The notes beneath the pieces were generated by a model. That model worked only from the letters and a program-made list of their open reading frames with translations, did no database searches and was not told the DNA's origin. The position numbers and the translations under genes were made by a program. A DNA stretch of 36,771 nucleotides from an uncultured Acetatifactor sp. (GTDB lineage: Bacteria > Bacillota > Clostridia > Lachnospirales > Lachnospiraceae): contig CAJUNZ010000022.1 of NCBI GenBank assembly GCA_910587755.1, positions 259-37,029 on the forward strand. Direction: 5' to 3'. Of the stretch, positions 32,123 through 36,771 are shown one piece after another (position 1 is the first letter of the stretch; each line of letters starts with the position of its first letter).

Positions 32123-33097
32123 TTATAATACGGACAAAATCAGGATTTCCACGCTCATCATATCGTTCATCCGGCCTGTCTTGACGGCTTCTTCCGCCTC
32201 CACACATTTTTCCACCGCCTGCCGCAGGGTTTCTGTCTTAAATTTTGCGGCCTGGTTCAGGTATTTGCCCACCACAAAAGGCGCGGCTCCGATTTTTGCG
32301 GCCATGGTCTTGTTGTCGTATCCTTTTGTTCTCAGCTCCTTTACCTGCAGCAGCATATTGCACTGCCTGGCAATGAGGAAGAGAATGCGCATGGGAGGTT
32401 CCCGCAGGGCCAGAAGGTCGTAGTAGAGTTCCAGGGCCTGCCGGGGCTGCCTGGCGGCGATGGCGTTTATCATGTCGAAAATGCGGCTGCTGACGCGGGT
32501 GGTGCAGATTTCCTCCACGTCCTCGGCGGTGATGACTTCCCGTTCCAGGCAGTAACAGATCAGTTTTTCCAGCTCCATCTGAATGTTTTCCATGTCGGTG
32601 CCGGTTTTGGAGAGGAAGAGTTCCACCGTGTGCTCGGAGATCTTTTTTCCTTCCCTGGCCAGCAGCCCCGCCGTCCAGCGTTTCAGGGTGTTTTCATCCT
32701 GGAGGGGGAATTCTGCGGCATATCCTTTGGACTGGACGGTTTTGTAGAGCTTGCTGCGCTTATCCACCTCGCTCTCTGTGAAGACGAAAAAAGTGGTGGG
32801 ATTGGGCTGTGACAGGTAGGCCGCCATCTTCTCGCCGCCGGATTTAAACAGGCCGCTGTCTGTGAGAAGAATAACCCGGCGCTGGGCAAAAAAGGGCATG
32901 GTCTCCGCCAGGGCAAAGATTTCCTCCAAGGGGGGATTCTTTCCCTCGTAGATGTGGAGGTTCATGGCGTCGTCATCGCCGCAGAGTGCGCTTTTAAGTT
33001 TTTCCCGGTACTGCCTGCGCAGGTAGCGCTCTTCCCCGTAGAGGAGATAAACCTGGCGGAAGGTATTCTGTTTGATATCCTGGCTGATCTGTCTCAT
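32123..33097 (-). CDS. holA: DNA polymerase III delta subunit
   Basis: A 324-residue clamp-loader subunit that opens the beta sliding clamp during replication. Seen: YLLYGEERYLRRQYREKL near 17-34, TMPFFAQRRVILLTDSG near 66-82, and the C-terminal ARQCNMLLQVKELRTKG and AAKIGAAPFVVGKYL blocks typical of Firmicute HolA. The protein lacks Walker motifs, as normal for delta. GGAGG sets the start. In many Firmicutes holA follows comEC directly; here they are convergent and about 3.3 kb apart with a sugar cassette between. Confidence 0.95.
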   Translation of the reverse strand: MRQISQDIKQNTFRQVYLLYGEERYLRRQYREKLKSALCGDDDAMNLHIYEGKNPPLEEIFALAETMPFFAQRRVILLTDSGLFKSGGEKMAAYLSQPNPTTFFVFTESEVDKRSKLYKTVQSKGYAAEFPLQDENTLKRWTAGLLAREGKKISEHTVELFLSKTGTDMENIQMELEKLICYCLEREVITAEDVEEICTTRVSSRIFDMINAIAARQPRQALELYYDLLALREPPMRILFLIARQCNMLLQVKELRTKGYDNKTMAAKIGAAPFVVGKYLNQAAKFKTETLRQAVEKCVEAEEAVKTGRMNDMMSVEILILSVL

Positions 33098-33141
33098 CGT
33101 TGTCTCCCTCCGGCCGTTCTGTATTGAGCCGGTTTCCTGTT

Positions 33142-34222
33142 TTATTTTTTCACTTTTTCTATGATACAGCTGTGAGATTTGTCCCTCTTTTTCCTGTCAT
33201 AGTTTATTCCCACCAGCAGGATTTCGCCTGCATAATTTTCCAGGACTGTTGTATACTTTCTGTCCTTGATCTGCTGTATGGCTCCCTGGGCGCTCCGGTC
33301 ATACTTCAGCTCAACCACCAGTGCACTTCTTTTTTTTCGGGGTTATAGGCAAGATAGCCCAGGTGGATCAGCAGAGTCAGCACATCATCCTTTGTCTTTA
33401 GCGTGTGCATGTCATTCTGAAAGCTAAGGGTGTTTACGCCAATGTGTTCTCCTCCCAGCAGACGTACCATATCCTGCCGGAGGCCGTCGAAATCCAGCTC
33501 TATATAGATCTTCAGGGCCTCGTAAGTTTCGGTGGAAGTCCAGTAATTCCTAGGTCAAAGGGATCTGTCATGGAATATTCCCAGAACATATTCAGCGCTG
33601 AATGTTGTCCGTATTTTTTTACAGGAAGGATACCGGTCATATAGGCCAGAGCCACATAGGGCTGGTCTTTCAGCAGATCTCTTAAGAAATCCAGGTAATG
33701 CCGCTGCAGGTCTTCCGCTTCCTTCCTCTCGCGCATGACGCAGTCCCATTCATCAATGAGAAAGATAAACTGCTTGTCTGTTTTGGCATAAATCCTCTCA
33801 AGAGCCTCCGCCAGAACAGTGGTCCGTTCCGGGAGCAGCTCACCGTATTCTTCTCTCAGCTCCTCCATCACTGCCTGCTCCAGGTACCTGGTGGGATCCT
33901 GGCCCTGAGCCCGAATGAAAAACTGCTGCATGTTCAGACAGATTACGTCATATTGGTTCAGGTGTTCTCTAAAGGCCGGGTCGTTTTCGATGTTTAACCC
34001 TTTAAACAGATGGGAGGAGTCACAGCCGCGGCTGTAATAAGCCGCGAGCATTTTCAGCGCCATGGACTTCCCGAACCGTCTGGGCCTGCTGACACAGAGA
34101 AACTGTTCTTCCGTGTTGATCAGCTGGTTGGTGTACGATATGAGCCCTGATTTGTCCACGTATATTTTAGAACGGACTGCCTGCCAGAAACCTCTGTTGC
34201 CCGGATTCAGGTAGATTCCCAT
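33142..34222 (-). pseudogene. Decayed AAA-ATPase-like / PD-(D/E)XK gene
   Basis: A relative of the protein at 6606. From ATG 34222 (AGGAGG upstream) the frame has MGIYLNPGNRGFWQAV, Walker A RPRRFGKS and Walker B FLIDEWD, and ends early at 33512 after FDLGITGLPP. Coding then continues in another frame (TYEALKIYIELDFDG...AYNPEKKE) and a third near 33300 (LVVELKYDRSAQGAIQQIKDRKY, the nuclease core) to TAA at 33142-33144. At least two frameshifts and a central deletion are present. The N-terminal ATPase fragment could still be made. Gene decay against the intact copy suggests redundancy or purging. Confidence 0.8.
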
Positions 34223-34445
34223 GATATTTCCCTCCTTTGCAGTTCCCTTGATTCTATCACAACCGCCTGTCTGTTTCAATGCCTCCCGGAGAGTGTATAA
34301 AAATCTGTCAGCCGTTTTTGATAATTTCTGACAAAGAGCAGAGCGGAATGTAGGACTTTATGCAGAAAAATGACAGAGTGCGCAGAAGTTCCGTCCTTTG
34401 TGTATATTTGCGGCACAAGATGACGAAACACGCGATGAGTTGGAG

Positions 34446-34475
34446 TTGCTGTCTGAAACCATTCTCTCTTATAAT
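34446..34475 (+). promoter_or_regulatory. Promoter of the Spo0A-like gene
   Basis: TTGCTG (34446-34451), 18 bases, TATAAT (34470-34475), about 68 bases before the start codon. A TTGCAA / TTGCAT inverted pair (34500-34526) lies in the leader. In the remaining 34223-34445 I see no gene or clear site; ATTTCTGACAAAG near 34323 only weakly resembles a 0A box. Confidence 0.5.
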
Positions 34476-34543
34476 AAAAGGCGAATTTAGACAGTTTGTG
34501 TTGCAAATCGCAATGAGATCAATTGCATGGAGGTAGTAAGTTA

Positions 34544-35062
34544 ATGGAACAGCTGAACATCACAGCTACGAAGGATAACGAGAAAATATACAAGATTCTG
34601 GGAGATTTGATGAATGGGGACAAGGAGTTCCAGATTATGATAACGGTTCCCTCTGCCAAGGGCGGTAGTCCCCAGGATACCGTGGAGGAGCCTTCAAGGC
34701 CCATGGCAGCTCGTGACCTGGAGCAGGATGTGACTGATATGATCCATGAGATTGGCGTACCTGCACATATCAAAGGGTATCAGTATCTGAGGGAGGCCAT
34801 TATGATGTCTGTGGATGACCCGGGAATGATCAGTTCCATCACCAAGATTCTCTATCCGACCATTGCAAAGCGCTTTCAAACCACGCCCAGCAGGGTGGAG
34901 CGCGCCATTCGCCATGCCATTGAGGTAGCCTGGAGCAGAGGCAGGATGGAAACGCTGGATGCCCTTTTCGGCTATACCATAGACACGGGAAAAGGGAAGC
35001 CTACAAATTCGGAATTTATTGCCCTGATCGCCGACAGGATCCGCCTTTCTTACCGGGCCTGA
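34544..35062 (+). CDS. Spo0A-like regulator with most of the receiver domain missing
   Basis: A 172-residue DNA-binding protein. Residues ~66-170 are a full Spo0A C-terminal domain, with IHEIGVPAHIKGYQYLREAI, SITKILYPTIAKRF, RVERAIRHAIEVAWSRG and KPTNSEFIALIADRIRL all kept, so DNA binding at 0A boxes is expected. Residues 1-38 (MEQLNITATKDNEKIYKILG...) still resemble the first strand and helix of the Spo0A receiver, but the acidic ADDN motif has become TKDNE, and the stretch with the phosphorylated Asp, the Thr/Ser and Lys of the switch is absent. Spo0A is normally ~260 residues. It cannot be controlled by phosphorylation and would act constitutively or by interfering with the full Spo0A. GGAGGT upstream fixes the start. 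The usual spoIVB neighbour is absent, so this is likely a paralogue. Confidence 0.93.
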   Translation: MEQLNITATKDNEKIYKILGDLMNGDKEFQIMITVPSAKGGSPQDTVEEPSRPMAARDLEQDVTDMIHEIGVPAHIKGYQYLREAIMMSVDDPGMISSITKILYPTIAKRFQTTPSRVERAIRHAIEVAWSRGRMETLDALFGYTIDTGKGKPTNSEFIALIADRIRLSYRA

Positions 35063-35125
35063 GGGGAAGGAAAGGCCGCCTGCCCTGAAAAAACAAAAGA
35101 TTTGCTTTTCCTGTAAAAGAAAAGC

Positions 35126-35154
35126 TTTCCACTGAACCAATAATGTTGTATAAT
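35126..35154 (+). promoter_or_regulatory. Promoter of the glycogen synthase gene
   Basis: TTTCCA (35126-35131), 17 bases, TATAAT (35149-35154), about 51 bases ahead of the start. Just upstream a 7-bp hairpin, GCTTTTC (35104-35110) with GAAAAGC (35119-35125), is followed by TTT and may end the Spo0A-like transcript. Confidence 0.55.
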
Positions 35155-35205
35155 GGGCATAGAAGCAGTGTAGTAGCATTAATTTGCGGCCAGTGGAGGT
35201 TTCTG

Positions 35206-36651
35206 ATGAAGAAGATTCTTTTTGCGGCATCTGAGGGAGTGCCTTTTATTAAAACAGGCGGCTTAGCCGATGTGGTGGGCTCCCTGCCCAAATGTATTGA
35301 CAAGCAGTATTTTGACGTGAGGGTCATACTGCCCAAGTATGCCTGCATGAAGCAGGAAATGAAAGATAAGATGAGCTATGTGTCCCATTTCTATATGGAT
35401 TTCAACTGGAAGACGGTGTATGTTGGAATCCTGGAGGCACAGGAGGAGGGGGTTCACTATTACTTCATTGACAATGAGTATTATTTCAGCGGCCCCAAGC
35501 CCTACTGCGACGACCAGAAGTGGGAGATCGAAAGGTATGCCTATTTCTGCAAGGCTGTCCTATCCGTACTGCCTGTGGTGGGCTTCCAGCCGGATCTGAT
35601 CCACTGCCATGACTGGCAGACAGGGCTTATTCCGGTGTACATGAAAGAGCGTTTCCGGGGCGGGGATTTTTACAGGAACATGAAGTCCGTCCTGACCATC
35701 CACAATCTGAAGTTCCAGGGCAAGTGGGATACCAAGACGGTGAAGGGGATCACGGGACTGTCGGATTATTTCTTTACTGCAGACAAACTGGAGGCCTATA
35801 AGGATGCCAATCTGTTAAAGGGCGGCATTGTCTATGCGGACGCAGTGACCACGGTCAGCGATACTTATGCGGAGGAGATCAAGACTCCCTTCTACGGCGA
35901 AGGCCTGGACGGCCTGCTGCGGGCCAGAAGCAGGGATCTGCGGGGTATTGTGAACGGTATCGACTATGATGAGTTCAACCCTGAGACGGACAACCTGATT
36001 GACACGCCCTACAACGCGGTGAACTTCCGAAAGGAAAAAGTGAAGAACAAGAGGGCTCTGCAGAAGGAACTGGGACTCTGCCAGGATGACAGGAAGATGA
36101 TGATCGGAATTGTGTCCAGGCTTACGGACCAGAAGGGCTTTGATCTGATCGCCTATGTGATGGATGAGCTCTGCCAGGACGATGTGCAGCTGGTGATATT
36201 GGGCACCGGCGAGGAACGGTATGAGAATATGTTCCGCCATTTTGACTGGAAGTACAATGACAAGGTATCGGCAAATATCTATTATTCCGACGCGCTGTCC
36301 CATAAAATCTACGCTTCCTGCGACGCCTTTTTGATGCCTTCCCTCTTTGAGCCCTGCGGGCTGAGCCAGCTGATGGCCCTCCGCTACGGCACCATTCCCA
36401 TTGTGAGGGAGACTGGAGGACTGAAGGATACGGTGGTGCCTTTTAACGAGTTTGAGAGCACCGGAACCGGCTTCAGCTTCACCAATTACAATGCCCATGA
36501 GATGTTGGTGACGGTCCGCAATGCGGAGAGGATCTACTATGACAAGAAGCGCGACTGGAACAAACTGGTTGACAGGGCAATGGCTGCGGATTTCTCCTGG
36601 CATGTGTCCGCCCGGAAGTATCAGGAAATGTATGACTGGCTGATAGGATAG
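35206..36651 (+). CDS. glgA: Glycogen (starch) synthase, ADP-glucose type
   Basis: A 481-residue GT5 glycosyltransferase that adds glucose from ADP-glucose to glycogen. Seen: the N-terminal KTGGLADVVGSLP loop that binds the nucleotide sugar, IHCHDWQTGLIP, TIHNLKFQG, IVNGIDYDEFNP, and the C-terminal GIVSRLTDQKGFDLI and MPSLFEPCGLSQLMALRYG with the catalytic Glu. Full length and no lesions. GGAGGT fixes ATG 35206. No other glg gene is in the window; the next gene starts 5 bases after its stop. Confidence 0.96.
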   Translation: MKKILFAASEGVPFIKTGGLADVVGSLPKCIDKQYFDVRVILPKYACMKQEMKDKMSYVSHFYMDFNWKTVYVGILEAQEEGVHYYFIDNEYYFSGPKPYCDDQKWEIERYAYFCKAVLSVLPVVGFQPDLIHCHDWQTGLIPVYMKERFRGGDFYRNMKSVLTIHNLKFQGKWDTKTVKGITGLSDYFFTADKLEAYKDANLLKGGIVYADAVTTVSDTYAEEIKTPFYGEGLDGLLRARSRDLRGIVNGIDYDEFNPETDNLIDTPYNAVNFRKEKVKNKRALQKELGLCQDDRKMMIGIVSRLTDQKGFDLIAYVMDELCQDDVQLVILGTGEERYENMFRHFDWKYNDKVSANIYYSDALSHKIYASCDAFLMPSLFEPCGLSQLMALRYGTIPIVRETGGLKDTVVPFNEFESTGTGFSFTNYNAHEMLVTVRNAERIYYDKKRDWNKLVDRAMAADFSWHVSARKYQEMYDWLIG

Positions 36652-36655
36652 GGGT

Positions 36656-36740
36656 ATGGCGGATAAGGGCAAGGGAAAGAATGAGTTTATCTTACAGGCG
36701 GGCATACTGGCGGCGGCCGGTATCATCAGCCGGATCATTG
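36656..36740 (+). CDS. 5' end of a SpoVB/MurJ-like polysaccharide flippase
   Basis: Only 28 codons are real (MADKGKGKNEFILQAGILAA then AGIISRII). They match the typical start of polysaccharide-biosynthesis flippases of the MATE-like MOP superfamily. The frame is cut by adapter sequence at 36741, so later codons must not be trusted. It follows glgA by five bases and would be co-transcribed. Confidence 0.65.
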
Positions 36741-36771
36741 AGATCGGAAGAGCACACGTCTGAACTCCAGT
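36741..36771 (+). other. Illumina TruSeq adapter read-through at contig end
   Basis: The last 31 bases begin AGATCGGAAGAGCACACGTC and continue exactly as the standard TruSeq read-1 adapter. This is library sequence, not genome. Everything right of 36740 should be trimmed. Confidence 0.97.

Overview
The window looks like a contig from a Gram-positive, spore-forming gut Clostridium of the Lachnospiraceae type. The grounds are mid-range GC, strong AGGAGG-type ribosome binding sites, a Spo0A DNA-binding domain, VanW, a GH25 lysozyme with cell-wall-binding repeats, BlaI/M56, ECF-type sigma factors, comEC, holA and a glgA followed by a SpoVB-like flippase. No tRNA, rRNA or CRISPR array was seen. 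The last 31 bases are Illumina adapter, so the right end is an artefact.

Layout. 1-3300: the tail of an unknown gene, a K+ channel with RCK-like and RyR-like domains, and a tyrosine integrase with decamer repeats upstream. 3571-5141: a DUF2461 gene behind a sigma factor with a Cys-containing tail. 5347-8303: an IS remnant whose transposase start is fused in frame to a histidine kinase core, then an intact AAA-ATPase-like/PD-(D/E)XK protein. 8394-11057: a gene graveyard with an MFS pump lacking its N-terminal half and two broken ABC half-transporters. 11169-13998: a BlaI repressor and M56 sensor protease pair with a clear two-arm operator. 14130-18853: a Hint-domain protein without a clear start, a membrane metallophosphoesterase with a repeat-bearing leader, an XRE regulator and an AraC regulator. 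19067-20909: a sigma factor overlapping an anti-sigma-like membrane protein fused to an NlpC/P60 domain whose catalytic Cys is Ser. 21107-22896: methyltransferase-GNAT pair and a truncated response regulator. 23157-26200: two secreted envelope proteins (GH25 with perfect-length 63-bp repeats; VanW). 26298-33097: comEC and holA, separated by a three-gene sugar/inositol-type cassette (TIM barrel, Gfo/Idh/MocA, TIM barrel). 33142-34222: a decayed second AAA/PD-(D/E)XK gene. 34544-36740: a Spo0A-like protein lacking most of its receiver domain, glycogen synthase, and the first codons of a flippase.

The chromosomal backbone (comEC, holA, glgA, spo0A-like, envelope genes) is interleaved with accessory and decaying pieces. 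The most unusual items are the receiver-deleted Spo0A paralogue, the sigma/anti-sigma-NlpC/P60 pair with a Cys-to-Ser active-site change, the channel-RCK-RyR fusion, and the IS-kinase chimera. I do not see a multi-gene module that I can call a new defence system. All functional calls rest on reading motifs by eye; no database search was run.
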